Translations under genes and position numbers: made by a program
Assembly: GCA_944362615.1 (NCBI GenBank)
Contig: CALVTM010000008.1
Location: 1-54,924, forward strand
Length of the DNA: 54,924 nucleotides
Origin: an uncultured Clostridia bacterium
GTDB lineage: Bacteria; Bacillota; Clostridia; Christensenellales; Pumilibacteraceae
Reading direction: 5' to 3'
Shown: piece by piece, positions 33,399 through 42,565 of the stretch
Numbering within the stretch: position 1 is the stretch's first letter
How the letters are laid out: each line of letters opens with the position of its first letter
Notes under the pieces: generated by a model
Database searches by the model: none
Told to the model about the DNA's origin: nothing
What the model saw: only the letters and a program-made list of their open reading frames with translations

Positions 33399-34019
33399 TC
33401 AGATCACGGTGCCTATTATTCTCGACACCGGTACATCTCCGAAAACTCTCGAGTCCTGTGATTCGTCGCGGTTATCGCCTATCATGAACGCGCAGCCCTC
33501 TCCGACGATATACGGGTTAAGACGCGAAGTTCCGCGAAGCACTCCTGCCGTTTCATACGTTATCGGGTCAAGCTGCACGGCATTGCCGTCCGGACCGGTA
33601 TACTCTTCCGTGACAGCCGCTTCGCTGCCCTCGGCGTATATCATTATCCGGTAACCGTCTCCGTCGCTGTTCTTCGTCAGCCACAACTTGTCGCCTTCCA
33701 GCGCGACTGTGCGCTTTATCAGCAACTTGGCGTCACCCGAAAACATACCGAATGCCGACGATATGCGGGGCACGGCAACATCGGAGTCATAAAATACCGC
33801 GACCGTTCCCCGTTCGGCTTTCCCCAGACGGTTTATAAATACCGTCTGCCCGTCCTCGTATGTCGGATACATCGACGTCTGATCCACTTTCGCCCAGGTT
33901 ATAAAGAACACCTTTACCACAACGAAGCAGATCAGCAATGCAAGTATTACCGAAAGAGCTATATTTATAATGCGCAGTACGAGCTGCTTTTTATCGCCTG
34001 CATGTTTTTCGCCGCTCAC
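33399..34019 (-). CDS. lepB: Signal peptidase I
   Basis: 206 aa, type I signal peptidase. N-terminal membrane anchor (~15-40), catalytic Ser49 in QTSMYPTYEDG (box B), catalytic Lys102 in LLIKRTVALEGD (box D) and GDNRDESQDSR (box E). It cleaves signal peptides on the outer face of the membrane. It overlaps the preceding small membrane-protein gene by 4 bases and is third in the operon that starts with the TRAP-like permease. Whether it is the general peptidase or a dedicated one for the heavy secretory load of this locus is not clear. Confidence 0.93.
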   Translation of the reverse strand: MSGEKHAGDKKQLVLRIINIALSVILALLICFVVVKVFFITWAKVDQTSMYPTYEDGQTVFINRLGKAERGTVAVFYDSDVAVPRISSAFGMFSGDAKLLIKRTVALEGDKLWLTKNSDGDGYRIMIYAEGSEAAVTEEYTGPDGNAVQLDPITYETAGVLRGTSRLNPYIVGEGCAFMIGDNRDESQDSRVFGDVPVSRIIGTVI

Positions 34020-34519
34020 TTTTTCTCCTTATTGCCGTCCGGTTCCGGCTGATCTGCAGCTTCCGTACCCGCCCCGCCGGTATCTCCGGTATCGTCTGTA
34101 TCGTCCTGTCCGGCATTACCGTCAGTTGCTTTTCCGTCACTTTCTGCGGGCTCCGTTACGACGGCGTCTGCCGCTCCGTGTCCGGCGTCGTCAATCTCTC
34201 CGGACTCCGGCACGTCACTTTCTGCGGGCTCCGATCCGATGGCGTTCTTTCCGGATTTTTTCTTCTTTGAAGCAAGTATAAAGTCGTGTTCGCCCGTGAT
34301 ATACACGAGTATCATTCCGACAACGACAAGCCCGCAGGTTATGCGCGTAATCCATACATAGAACTGGTTGTTGATCACGTTCACTATCGCCGCTCCCACG
34401 TCGCCGCCTGCGATAAGCGCAACAATGTAACCGATGACGCCTATGCCGCCGACCGCAAGCAAGACGAGTATGCTCCAGCCGATCACAAGTTTTACCGTAT
34501 GTGTGAATTTATTCTTCAT
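34016..34519 (-). CDS. Small membrane protein with acidic low-complexity tail
   Basis: 167 aa. Two membrane segments (~10-33 and ~50-72) followed by a Lys-rich stop-transfer stretch (SKKKKSGK) and an ~80-residue tail of Asp/Glu/Gly/Thr/Ala with an internal EPAESD duplication. No family recognised. It is encoded 10 bases after the TRAP-like permease and overlaps lepB. Topology suggests both ends are cytoplasmic. Codon and composition bias in the tail make an alignment-based assignment unlikely to help. Confidence 0.65.
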   Translation of the reverse strand: MKNKFTHTVKLVIGWSILVLLAVGGIGVIGYIVALIAGGDVGAAIVNVINNQFYVWITRITCGLVVVGMILVYITGEHDFILASKKKKSGKNAIGSEPAESDVPESGEIDDAGHGAADAVVTEPAESDGKATDGNAGQDDTDDTGDTGGAGTEAADQPEPDGNKEKK

Positions 34520-34529
34520 TGCCGCCTCC

Positions 34530-35879
34530 TTATAACAGGCAGGCGATGATGAACAACGCCTCTATAAACAGTAACTGCTCAAGCGCCCAGCGCACCGCTA
34601 TACTGTTCACGCCGTGCATACCGCACTTAAGTATATTCGCGCCTACGAACAGACATGGTGATGACGGGGGTATCGTTCCGGACAGTCCTCCGCATATCAG
34701 CGGAAGCATAGCCGTGACTATCAGAGGATCGGCTCCGACGGCGACCATTACCGACAGTATCATATTACCGAAAAATATCGTTACCGCCACAGACGAGATT
34801 ATCATGCTCAGGAGCGTGGTCAGTAACGGGATTATCAGTGCAATAAGGACGAAAGGCAGCTGCAACTCTCCGAGGAATCTGCCTATCTCGTCTACGGAAA
34901 TAAGATTTCCGATCATTACGCTCATCAGCACCATTGCGACGATCATGACTATACCGTTCGCCCCTTCTGCAAACGATCTGGCAAGATCTGTCATCTTCGG
35001 ACGTCTGAACCCGAACAGAAAAGCAAGGATAGCAGTCAGTCCGGGAAGGAAGAGCAGTATGCCGTTCGTGAGCTGACTTGCCGCCGTTTCGCCTATACGC
35101 TCCACGATGAAAGGCTCAAACACCATATCAAGCACAAACGGAAACGCTATTATCACCGGAAGGAAGAGTGCTTTCCAGCCGCTTTTTACCGCGTCGCGGA
35201 AACGGGGAAGCTCCTCTCTCGGTACGACGGATACCCTGTTCATACGGCAGGAAACGAAGATCGTAGCCATGCGGAACACTATCATAATTGCGGCAATGAT
35301 CCACATTGCGCCCCAGAGGTGCGCAGAGGAAAGTCCGGTCATCCCTGCTGCTGAGCAGTAAGCGACGTAGATGCCGAAAGCCGCGGCGTACGTCGGCGAC
35401 GGGGGGATGAAGTTCCCCATAAGACTGTCAAACGCGGATACGTTGATCGACAGTCTGTTCGGAATGCGCGACTTCTGCATTGCGGGCAGCGTTACCGAGC
35501 CTATGAGCAGGACGTTCTGAGGTCCGCCGCCGGACAGCGCTCCGAGAAAGACGTTCGCTATGACGTCGGCATATGCCGTACCGCCTTTAAATCTTCCGAA
35601 TATCGACGTGATTATTGCGACGCAACTATCCATTATCCGCGTCTCTTTCATGACGATCGTAAACGCCATAAACGCGAAAATGGTATAAAGCACCGTCTGA
35701 GAAAAAGACGAGGTAATTATCTCCCCTATCTTTTCCCACTTCATGCTTACGATATTGCTTACGATATATATTACAACGAAAGCAATGAAAGTAGATTCGT
35801 AAACAGGCCGTTTCGGTACGGTGATCAGAAATATGATCAGCGCGACAAGCAAAAGCAGCCAGATAAGTTCAATGGGCAT
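34530..35879 (-). CDS. TRAP/DctM-like large permease (ion transporter superfamily)
   Basis: 449 aa, about 12 membrane segments. LSGGGPQNVLLIGSVTLPAM and LSGTIPPSSPCLFVGANIL, one in each half, look like the paired re-entrant loops of the ion-transporter (IT) superfamily, closest in feel to the TRAP DctM subunit. No DctQ small subunit or DctP binding protein is encoded beside it, so it may act alone or use distant partners. First gene of an operon with the 167-aa membrane protein and lepB, under a consensus promoter with a ~260-base leader. Substrate unknown; organic anions are usual for the family. Confidence 0.7.
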   Translation of the reverse strand: MPIELIWLLLLVALIIFLITVPKRPVYESTFIAFVVIYIVSNIVSMKWEKIGEIITSSFSQTVLYTIFAFMAFTIVMKETRIMDSCVAIITSIFGRFKGGTAYADVIANVFLGALSGGGPQNVLLIGSVTLPAMQKSRIPNRLSINVSAFDSLMGNFIPPSPTYAAAFGIYVAYCSAAGMTGLSSAHLWGAMWIIAAIMIVFRMATIFVSCRMNRVSVVPREELPRFRDAVKSGWKALFLPVIIAFPFVLDMVFEPFIVERIGETAASQLTNGILLFLPGLTAILAFLFGFRRPKMTDLARSFAEGANGIVMIVAMVLMSVMIGNLISVDEIGRFLGELQLPFVLIALIIPLLTTLLSMIISSVAVTIFFGNMILSVMVAVGADPLIVTAMLPLICGGLSGTIPPSSPCLFVGANILKCGMHGVNSIAVRWALEQLLFIEALFIIACLL

Positions 35880-36143
35880 GCAAAATTCCTCGATGGTGTG
35901 ATCCCGTCCGATCGACCCTCAAGGCAGCAAGCGTAAATATCAAAGTTGTGCTCCTGAAACAGTATCCGTTTCTCCGCGTCCGTAACGATACGCTTTTATA
36001 ACGTCACAGCGCAGACGCGCGCCGGCATTGTTTCGCCGGGCGCGGGGAAATTCGTTTACCGTTACGCAGCTACATACCCCTCACGCCGCGCCTTTTGCGG
36101 ACTACCCCTCACGCCGCAAAATATCGGTAAGTAATACTATTGT
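35880..36143 (-). other. Long 5' leader of the TRAP-like permease operon
   Basis: About 260 transcribed bases before the start codon. On the minus strand it holds GCGGCGTGAGGGGTA twice, 28 bases apart, and several GC-rich self-complementary stretches, but no reading frame I believe. It does not match a riboswitch class I know. A cis-regulatory RNA is possible. Confidence 0.35.
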
Positions 36144-36149
36144 TTTGTA

Positions 36150-36178
36150 ATTGTAACACATAGCGCCCACCTTGTCAA
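36150..36178 (-). promoter_or_regulatory. Promoter of the TRAP-like permease operon
   Basis: TTGACA (36178-36173), 17-base spacer, TACAAT (36155-36150), near consensus. Confidence 0.75.
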
Positions 36179-36317
36179 CACCAAATCTCATACTCTTTGC
36201 GTAAATCTGACCGGTTTTGAGCTCAGAATATACCGTTATCGCTCCGTTACACGCAGACGCTGTATCCGCTCGTTACCGTGCGGAAAGCACTTCGTCCGGG
36301 ACTGTCCGCGTCCGCAA

Positions 36318-36366
36318 AAAGCTCAGAATAACAAAAGAGTGAAACTCTTAAAAACGAGTTCCACTC
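36318..36366 (-). terminator. Terminator of the SLC13/ArsB-like permease gene
   Basis: On the minus strand AGAGTGGAACTC, loop, GAGTTTCACTCT (one mismatch) followed by TTTTGTTATTC. It resembles the metH terminator (shared AGAGTGAAA/ATAACA elements), hinting at a common repeat origin. Confidence 0.75.
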
Positions 36367-36401
36367 TGCGTGAATTATTTTTCCGATATCAGCCTCAGTT
36401 G

Positions 36402-37613
36402 TCAGAACACCAGGTCCGTAAGAAAACCGGAGCCTATCAGCACGGCAAGGAAAGAGAAGTTGATCAGGGAGAAAAGCCCCAGATAACGAAGAGTCTTTCC
36501 CGGACAACGGTGACGGTATTCACCGAGCGTTATCAGACTTGCAAGTGAGGAAACGGGCGTTCCCAGTCCGCCTATATTGACGGCTATCAGCAGATGACGG
36601 TAATCCGTCGTGAACTTTGACAGGAGCACCGCGCTCGGCACGTTGCTTATGACCTGGCACGAAGCGGTGCCGATGAAAAGCGGCGACGCGCCTATCAGAG
36701 CGCCCAGTCCCGCCCTTACCGCGTCTATGCGCGCAAGGTTGCCCGAGAAGATAAAGAACGCACAGAACGTCAGAAGCAGTCCGTAATCGACACGAAGGAA
36801 ACTGCGGGGCTCGAGGATCAGCAGAGCGATCGTGACCACCGCAAGGGATACCCAGAACGGCAGAGCGTCGAACACTATCGCAACGGACAGCGCAAACAGT
36901 ATGAAGTATACGATCATGCGCCATACGGGCGGCGCACCTACCGCCGGCGTCTCCAGACTTACCGGTTCGGGCTTCACGAACAGACACGTTCCCGCAATGA
37001 GCACGAACGCTACCGCAAACGGTATCGCCATAATCGCAAAGAACTCACCTGCGGGTATCGAATAATACGAGTAAAGATAAAGGTTCTGTGGGTTGCCGAA
37101 CGGCGTGAGCATTCCGCCGAGGTTGGCGGCTACGTTCTGCATGACGAACACGAATGCCGTGTGCTTCTCCTTTCCGCACGACGAAAGCACAAACCAGCCG
37201 AGCGGCAGGAACGTCACAAGCGCCATGTCGTTAGCCATGATCATGGAGCCGAAATATGTAACGAATACCAGCGCGAACGCTACGCGACGCATATTGCCGA
37301 ACGCCGTCACTATCTTGCCCGCCAGCCATTCGAAAAACCGACGCTCTTTAAGCGCGCTCACTACCGCAAGCGTACAGAACAGACAGGACAGTGTGCCTAC
37401 GTCGAAATATTCGGCGTAACCTGCATCGGGAGGTACGAAAAAGCAGGTAACGACCGCTGCCGCCGCCGCTATTATCAGCACCATATGGCTCTTGATCAGC
37501 CTGAGCGCACCGCTTAAGAATGCGCCCGCCGCTATGCGCGCTTTGCTCTTTTCCCGCTCTTTTACTTCGCCGCCGACAGCCGCGAATTTTCTTTTTTCAA
37601 CATGTTCTCTCAT
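36402..37613 (-). CDS. SLC13/ArsB-NhaD-type anion permease
   Basis: 403 aa, about 10-11 membrane segments after a charged ~30-residue N-terminal tail. Features of the IT-superfamily permeases are MIMANDMALVTFLPL, AANLGGMLTPFGNPQNLYLY and, in the second half, CQVISNVPSAVLLS; these are the paired substrate/sodium-binding hairpin motifs. ArsB, NhaD and SLC13 (dicarboxylate/citrate) families are all compatible. No arsenic or tellurium resistance genes are adjacent, so dicarboxylate transport is the more likely reading. The ribosome site of the ATG at 37613 is weak, so the start is uncertain. Confidence 0.75.
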   Translation of the reverse strand: MREHVEKRKFAAVGGEVKEREKSKARIAAGAFLSGALRLIKSHMVLIIAAAAAVVTCFFVPPDAGYAEYFDVGTLSCLFCTLAVVSALKERRFFEWLAGKIVTAFGNMRRVAFALVFVTYFGSMIMANDMALVTFLPLGWFVLSSCGKEKHTAFVFVMQNVAANLGGMLTPFGNPQNLYLYSYYSIPAGEFFAIMAIPFAVAFVLIAGTCLFVKPEPVSLETPAVGAPPVWRMIVYFILFALSVAIVFDALPFWVSLAVVTIALLILEPRSFLRVDYGLLLTFCAFFIFSGNLARIDAVRAGLGALIGASPLFIGTASCQVISNVPSAVLLSKFTTDYRHLLIAVNIGGLGTPVSSLASLITLGEYRHRCPGKTLRYLGLFSLINFSFLAVLIGSGFLTDLVF

Positions 37614-37691
37614 TCCGCAAAATATATATACCTTTTAATCGCAAAATGCAAGCATTTTTATATGTTTTTTATGCACTAAATCTATCTTAAC

Positions 37692-37729
37692 GAAAAAAAG
37701 AAAGCAATGCCCCTTCCGGAGCATTGCTT
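37692..37729 (-). terminator. Terminator of the peroxiredoxin gene
   Basis: Perfect AAGCAATGC / GCATTGCTT stem with a 10-base loop, followed on the minus strand by TCTTTTTTTCG. Confidence 0.85.
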
Positions 37730-37741
37730 CCCCCCCCGCCT

Positions 37742-37816
37742 GCGCTTTTCCGTCACGCTCGTTTTCCATGCGTGCTTTTTCTCCGCGCTTTTCCGTCGCG
37801 CTCGTTTTCCATGCGT
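37742..37816. repeat. 32-bp direct repeat
   Basis: GCGCTTTTCCGTCACGCTCG plus TTTTCCATGCGT at 37742-37773 recurs with one change at 37785-37816 (43-bp period), between the peroxiredoxin gene and its terminator. Confidence 0.7.
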
Positions 37817-37855
37817 TTTGCGCGGTCAGGCGATATGCGTGCAATATATATAGGT

Positions 37856-38308
37856 TTATAATTGGCTGAGAACGTCGGCGGCGTTGGTGTCCGGCTTGAC
37901 TTTCGGCATGACCGTAAGAATTACGCCGTCCTCGTCGATGATGAATGTCGTGCGCACGACGCCCATGCTCGTTTTGCCGTACAGCTTCTTTTCCTGCCAT
38001 ACGCCGTAAGCCTGTATCGCTTCCAGGTTTTCGTCGGACAGCAGTATGAACGGCAAACCGTACTTCTCCGCGAATTTCAGATGCGATGCGGAACTGTCCT
38101 TGCTCACTCCGATGACCACGGCGTTCTTCTCCTCTATCCGGTCATTTGCGGCGGCAAATGCGCACGCCTGCCTTGTACAGCCCGGTGTATTGTCCTTCGG
38201 ATAAAAATACAGCACCACTTTTCTGCCCCTGAAGCCGGACAGTGAAACGGGTTTTCCGTTCTTGTCCGGAAGAGTGAACTCCGGCGCTTTCATCCCTTTT
38301 TCAAGCAT
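37856..38308 (-). CDS. bcp: Thiol peroxidase, BCP/PrxQ-type peroxiredoxin
   Basis: 150 aa, the usual size for BCP. Peroxidatic cysteine C44 in DNTPGCTRQACAF with a second Cys, C49, five residues on, as in E. coli BCP; GVSKDSSASHLKFAEKYGLPF follows in the expected place. It reduces hydrogen peroxide and organic hydroperoxides with thioredoxin as donor in the cytoplasm. ATG start with AGGAGG 4 bases upstream. A single-gene unit, divergent from metF, with its own terminator. Confidence 0.92.
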   Translation of the reverse strand: MLEKGMKAPEFTLPDKNGKPVSLSGFRGRKVVLYFYPKDNTPGCTRQACAFAAANDRIEEKNAVVIGVSKDSSASHLKFAEKYGLPFILLSDENLEAIQAYGVWQEKKLYGKTSMGVVRTTFIIDEDGVILTVMPKVKPDTNAADVLSQL

Positions 38309-38486
38309 GCTTCCTCCTCTGCGCTTTTATCCCGCGCTCCGCCGCTTATGCCGCGCGGCAATGACGGCTTACGGTGACAGTATACCATATTCTCATGGCT
38401 TTGGCAACCGCCCCGAAGCCGCTTATGCCGCAATTTCTACGGCTGAACGCCGCCGTCAGAAGCCTTAATCACCTGTTGACATTTTG

Positions 38487-38551
38487 TCACCCGGGTGAGC
38501 GCGCGGCTTTATCCGCAAAAACTTGCTTTTTGCGGATAAATGATATATAAT
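38487..38551 (+). promoter_or_regulatory. metF operon promoter with two palindromes
   Basis: TATAAT at 38546-38551 with TTGCTT at 38523-38528 (17-base spacer). The -35 sits in the loop and right arm of a perfect 14-bp inverted repeat, TTTATCCGCAAAAA / TTTTTGCGGATAAA (38508-38540). A separate perfect 12-bp palindrome, TCACCCGGGTGA, lies at 38487-38498. Either may be an operator controlling methionine/folate C1 genes. No SAM or cobalamin riboswitch is recognisable. Confidence 0.6.
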
Positions 38552-38593
38552 TGCTTAAAAACAGATGCGGGCAAAAGCCCGGGGTGAAAAGTT

Positions 38594-39463
38594 ATGAAGA
38601 TTTCCAGAATGTTTGACGAAAAAAAGGCGTTATGGTCGTTCGAGGTGTTCCCGCCCAAACCTACTGCGGATATGGCGGCTATACACCGCACGCTCGAAGA
38701 GCTGACCGAGCTTAAACCGGACTATATTTCGGTGACGTGCGGCGCGGGCGGCACGGGCAACCGCCGCACTGCGGAGATCGCGGGGTTACTGCTCGGACTG
38801 GGCATAGAACCGCTCGCTCACCTCACCTGCATCAATTCATCCGCGGCGGACGTTGAACGCTCCGTCGAAGAGCTGAAGCTGACCGGCGTTACAAATATCC
38901 TCACTCTGCGCGGAGACAGAGTTCCCGGCGCGGAGGAGTCAAAGGATTTCAGACACGCAAGCGACCTTGCCGCGTTCGTCATGGCGCGCGGGGATTTCGA
39001 TCTCGGCGGCGCATGCTATCCCGAATGCCACCCTGAAAGCGCGTCCGTCGATGAGGACATAGAGAACCTGAAAAAGAAGATAGACGCCGGCGTTACCCAC
39101 CTCAACACTCAGCTGTTTTTCGATAACGAGGATTTCTACCGCTTTACGGAGCGTCTGGATAAAGCAGGCATAACCGTTCCCGTACAGGCAGGCATCATGC
39201 CGCTCGTTAAAAAGAGCCACGTCGACAGAACGATCGGGCTTTCGGGAGCAAAACTGCCGGGCAAGATCACGCGCATGATCGCACGGTTCTACGACGACCC
39301 CGATTCGCTCATGGCTGCCGGCATTGCGTACGCAACCGATCAGATAACCGACCTGCTCAGCGCGGGCGTGCGCGGTGTTCACCTTTACGTGATGAATAAC
39401 CCGTACGTCGCACGCACGATAACGGGTAACGTGTCGTCCATACTTGCGAGCGTCAACAGATGA
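38594..39463 (+). CDS. metF: Methylenetetrahydrofolate reductase
   Basis: 289 aa, FAD-dependent (beta/alpha)8 barrel. WSFEVFPPK carries the catalytic Glu; DYISVTCGAGGTG, NILTLRGDRV, GACYPECHPES and LNTQLFFDNEDF are family signatures. It reduces 5,10-methylene-THF to 5-methyl-THF, the methyl donor for MetH. Start ATG with GGGGTG upstream. The stop overlaps the start of the MetH-activation gene by 4 bases, so the three methyl-branch genes are translationally linked. Confidence 0.95.
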   Translation: MKISRMFDEKKALWSFEVFPPKPTADMAAIHRTLEELTELKPDYISVTCGAGGTGNRRTAEIAGLLLGLGIEPLAHLTCINSSAADVERSVEELKLTGVTNILTLRGDRVPGAEESKDFRHASDLAAFVMARGDFDLGGACYPECHPESASVDEDIENLKKKIDAGVTHLNTQLFFDNEDFYRFTERLDKAGITVPVQAGIMPLVKKSHVDRTIGLSGAKLPGKITRMIARFYDDPDSLMAAGIAYATDQITDLLSAGVRGVHLYVMNNPYVARTITGNVSSILASVNR

Positions 39464-40149
39464 AAGCGCCGCGGGAAGAGATACTCCGCTACCTCGGCAG
39501 CATGGGGCACGAACCGGACGAACGGCTTTGCACACGCATTGATGACGCCGTTTCTGCAGTCACTGCCGCCGCAAGTCCGAGAAGCGTTTTCCGGCGGTTC
39601 GGGTTTGACGGCTCTCTGATCGGCACCGGCTATTCCCCTGCCGGAAAGGACGTGCTCAGACAGCTGGACGGCTGTTCCGCAGTCTACCTCTTCGCCGCCA
39701 CTCTCGGAAACGGCGTGGAGCGCATAGAAGAACAGGCGTTCGCGCGCGGGGATTCACTCGGAGCGGTACTGCTGGACGCCGCGGCAAGCTGTCTGATCGA
39801 GAGCTTTTGCGACGACGAATGCGAACGGATCGCTCGCAGTGAGGACGTGACGCTGACATCACGGTTCTCATGCGGCTACGGGGATTATCCGCTCGAACAC
39901 CAGGCGGATATAATCCGGCTTCTGGACGCGCCCAGGCGCATAGGGCTGCACGTCAGCGAAAGCGGTATGCTGATGCCGCGTAAATCGGTAACCGCGCTTA
40001 TCGGCGTACTCGGAAACGGCTACTCGCCTGCCGACGCCGCCGCGCACACCGCGGACAAGTGCCGGAGATGCGCCGCTCTCAACTGCCCTTACCGCAAAGC
40101 CGCCGCAAGCTATGACAACGGCGGGCAAAACAGCAGATCTCCTGCCTGA
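39460..40149 (+). CDS. Stand-alone MetH reactivation (AdoMet-binding) protein
   Basis: 229 aa, equivalent to the C-terminal activation domain of E. coli MetH: RFSCGYGDYPLEHQ binds S-adenosylmethionine and MLMPRKSVTALIGV is the second signature. The C-terminal end has a cysteine group (C-RR-C-AALN-C) typical of the free-standing clostridial version, which may bind a metal. It should remethylate and reduce inactive cob(II)alamin bound to MetH. Encoded between metF and the short MetH that lacks this domain. Confidence 0.9.
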   Translation: MKAPREEILRYLGSMGHEPDERLCTRIDDAVSAVTAAASPRSVFRRFGFDGSLIGTGYSPAGKDVLRQLDGCSAVYLFAATLGNGVERIEEQAFARGDSLGAVLLDAAASCLIESFCDDECERIARSEDVTLTSRFSCGYGDYPLEHQADIIRLLDAPRRIGLHVSESGMLMPRKSVTALIGVLGNGYSPADAAAHTADKCRRCAALNCPYRKAAASYDNGGQNSRSPA

Positions 40150-40186
40150 ACGGCAGACGCCCGGACGGGCAAACGGATAAACAGTT

Positions 40187-42538
40187 ATGAAAAAAAAGGA
40201 TTTCAGAAAATTTCTTTCGGAAAATATCGTCGCTCTTGACGGGGCGTTCGGTACCATGCTGCAGCGCAAAGCAGGCAATGTCGGGATACTGCCCGAGAAA
40301 CTCAATCTCGAACAGCCCGAACTTATCGCGGAGATCCACCGCGAATACGCCGCCGCGGGCGCGGACGTCATCACCGCAAACACATTCGGAGCTAATGCCG
40401 CAAAAGCAGGAGCGCTCTCGGATGAGCTGATACGCGCCGCCGTAAAGATAGCGAAAAACGCCGCGCCGGACAGATATATCGCGCTCGATATAGGACCTAC
40501 CGGACGGCTTGCCGAGCCTGCCGGGGATATGTCTTTCGACGAGGCGTATGACATTTTCGCCGCCGCCGTCAAAGCCGGTGAGGACGCGGACGTAATACTC
40601 ATAGAAACCATGAGCGATATGACCGAACTGCGCGCCGCTCTGCTTGCCGCACGCGAGAACTCGGATAAACCCGTGCTTGCGACAATGACGTTTATGAACG
40701 ACTGCCGCACGTTCACCGGGGTGAGCGCGGAGTGCTTCGCGCTTGTCGCCTCTCCGCTTGCGGACGCCGTCGGAGTAAACTGCTCGCTCGGACCCAAGGA
40801 ACTACTGCCTATCGTTGAAAGGCTTGCTACTATGACGGACAAGCCGCTTATCGTTCAGCCGAACGCCGGACTGCCCGATTCGCACGGCAGCTTTCCGGTA
40901 GGCGCGGAGGAATTCGCGGAGTATGCCGGACGCTTCCTTGACCTCGGTGTGCGTATCATAGGCGGCTGCTGCGGCACTACGCCCGAACATATAGCGCTCA
41001 CCGCCGCGCTCGCCCACTCGCGCCGACCTGCTCCGTCGCGGTACGTTCCGCGCGCCGCAGTCTGCTCCGCTACCAGAACGGTATTTATCGACGGAGTGCG
41101 CGTCATAGGCGAACGCATCAATCCTACGGGCAAAAAGGCTATGAAAGCCGCGCTGATCGCCGGTGACTGGGCTTACGCCGCACGGCAGGCTGTCGAACAG
41201 ACGGAAGCCGGCGCGGATATACTCGACGTGAACGCGGGTCTTCCGGATATAGACGAACCAGCCGTACTCACCGAACTCGTACGCCGCATTCAGCGCGTGA
41301 CCGACCTGCCGCTGCAGATAGACACTTCCGACCCGACCGCCGCGGAACGCGCACTTCGCGCGTATAACGGCAAAGCCATAATTAACTCGGTAAACGGCGA
41401 GGAAAGATCGCTTGATGCGGTACTGCCGCTTGCCGCGAAGTACGGCGCTGCTGTAGTCGGACTCACGATCGATGAGCACGGCGTACCGCAGACCGCAGAA
41501 GAACGCATCGCCATTGCGGAGAAGATCATAACGCGCGCCGCCGCTTACGGTATCCCCGAGCACGATATCTATATCGACTGCCTGACGCTTACCGTCGGCG
41601 CACAACAGGAACAGGCTATGCGCACTCTTGACGCTATACGCACGATCAAAAGCCGGCACAACGTGCGCACGGTGCTCGGCGTGAGCAATGTGTCGTTCGG
41701 ACTGCCCGCGCGCCGCATAGTCAATTCCGCGTTCCTGACAGCCGCTATGTGGGCAGGACTCGACCTGCCGATACTCAATCCCAACCTGCCCGAGAATATG
41801 CAGGCTATCGCCGCGTTCAATGTGCTCACTTGCCGCGACAAGGGATGCGCGGAGTATACAAGACGGTACACGGACGCCGATCTTTCGATAACCGAGTCGC
41901 GCAAAAGCACTACGACTGCCGCGGACGGCGCAAACGATCTGCGCGCGCTCGTCATCAAGGGTCTGCCGACTGCCGACGAAACCAACCGCCTGCTCGAGGC
42001 AGGCACTCCCCCGCTCGACGTCGTGAACGGTATGCTGATACCCGCGCTTACGGAGATCGGAGACGCTTACGAGGCAGGTAAAGCATTCCTGCCGCAACTG
42101 CTTGCTTCCGCCGACAGCGCGAAAGAGAGCTTCACCGTCCTCAGGCAGTATATGCCGGCAGGCGGAGAGAATAAGGGCATCATCGTTCTTGCGACGGTCA
42201 AAGGCGACGTTCACGACATAGGTAAGAACATCGCCGGAACGGTGCTCGAGAACTACGGCTACAGGGTGATCGACCTCGGCAAGAACGTACCGCCTGAAGA
42301 CGTCGCCGCCGCCGTGAAAAAGTATAACGCCAGACTGTGCGGACTCTCCGCACTTATGACTACTACCGTACCCAATATGGCGGAGACCATTGCCCTGCTC
42401 CGCCGCGAATGCCCCGAATGTAAGATCATGGTGGGCGGCGCGGTGCTGACAGAGGAATACGCTGCCTCGATAGGCGCGGACTTCTATTGCAAGGACGCCC
42501 TCTCCGATGTCCGTATAGCCTCTATAGTGTTGCGCTGA
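40187..42538 (+). CDS. metH: Cobalamin-dependent methionine synthase (three-domain form)
   Basis: 783 aa. Homocysteine-binding domain first (~1-290; LDGAFGTMLQRK, zinc ligands in VNCSLGP and GGCCGTTPEH), then the pterin-binding barrel (~300-560; GERINPTGKKAMK, DVNAGLPDIDE), the cap helices (~580-650) and the B12 domain (~655-783; DVHDIGKNI with the cobalt-ligand His). The activation domain of the 1,200-residue enzyme is absent and encoded separately just upstream. It transfers the methyl of 5-methyl-THF to homocysteine. The stop lies inside a duplicated GTTGCGCTGAG. Confidence 0.95.
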   Translation: MKKKDFRKFLSENIVALDGAFGTMLQRKAGNVGILPEKLNLEQPELIAEIHREYAAAGADVITANTFGANAAKAGALSDELIRAAVKIAKNAAPDRYIALDIGPTGRLAEPAGDMSFDEAYDIFAAAVKAGEDADVILIETMSDMTELRAALLAARENSDKPVLATMTFMNDCRTFTGVSAECFALVASPLADAVGVNCSLGPKELLPIVERLATMTDKPLIVQPNAGLPDSHGSFPVGAEEFAEYAGRFLDLGVRIIGGCCGTTPEHIALTAALAHSRRPAPSRYVPRAAVCSATRTVFIDGVRVIGERINPTGKKAMKAALIAGDWAYAARQAVEQTEAGADILDVNAGLPDIDEPAVLTELVRRIQRVTDLPLQIDTSDPTAAERALRAYNGKAIINSVNGEERSLDAVLPLAAKYGAAVVGLTIDEHGVPQTAEERIAIAEKIITRAAAYGIPEHDIYIDCLTLTVGAQQEQAMRTLDAIRTIKSRHNVRTVLGVSNVSFGLPARRIVNSAFLTAAMWAGLDLPILNPNLPENMQAIAAFNVLTCRDKGCAEYTRRYTDADLSITESRKSTTTAADGANDLRALVIKGLPTADETNRLLEAGTPPLDVVNGMLIPALTEIGDAYEAGKAFLPQLLASADSAKESFTVLRQYMPAGGENKGIIVLATVKGDVHDIGKNIAGTVLENYGYRVIDLGKNVPPEDVAAAVKKYNARLCGLSALMTTTVPNMAETIALLRRECPECKIMVGGAVLTEEYAASIGADFYCKDALSDVRIASIVLR

Positions 42539-42565
42539 GCAAAGTATGTTGCGCTGAGTTTTACC

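Noticed and set aside
38309..38593. SAM or cobalamin riboswitch before metF
   Set aside because: The stretch is short and lacks the kink-turn, B12-box or other conserved segments; only palindromes and a promoter are seen.
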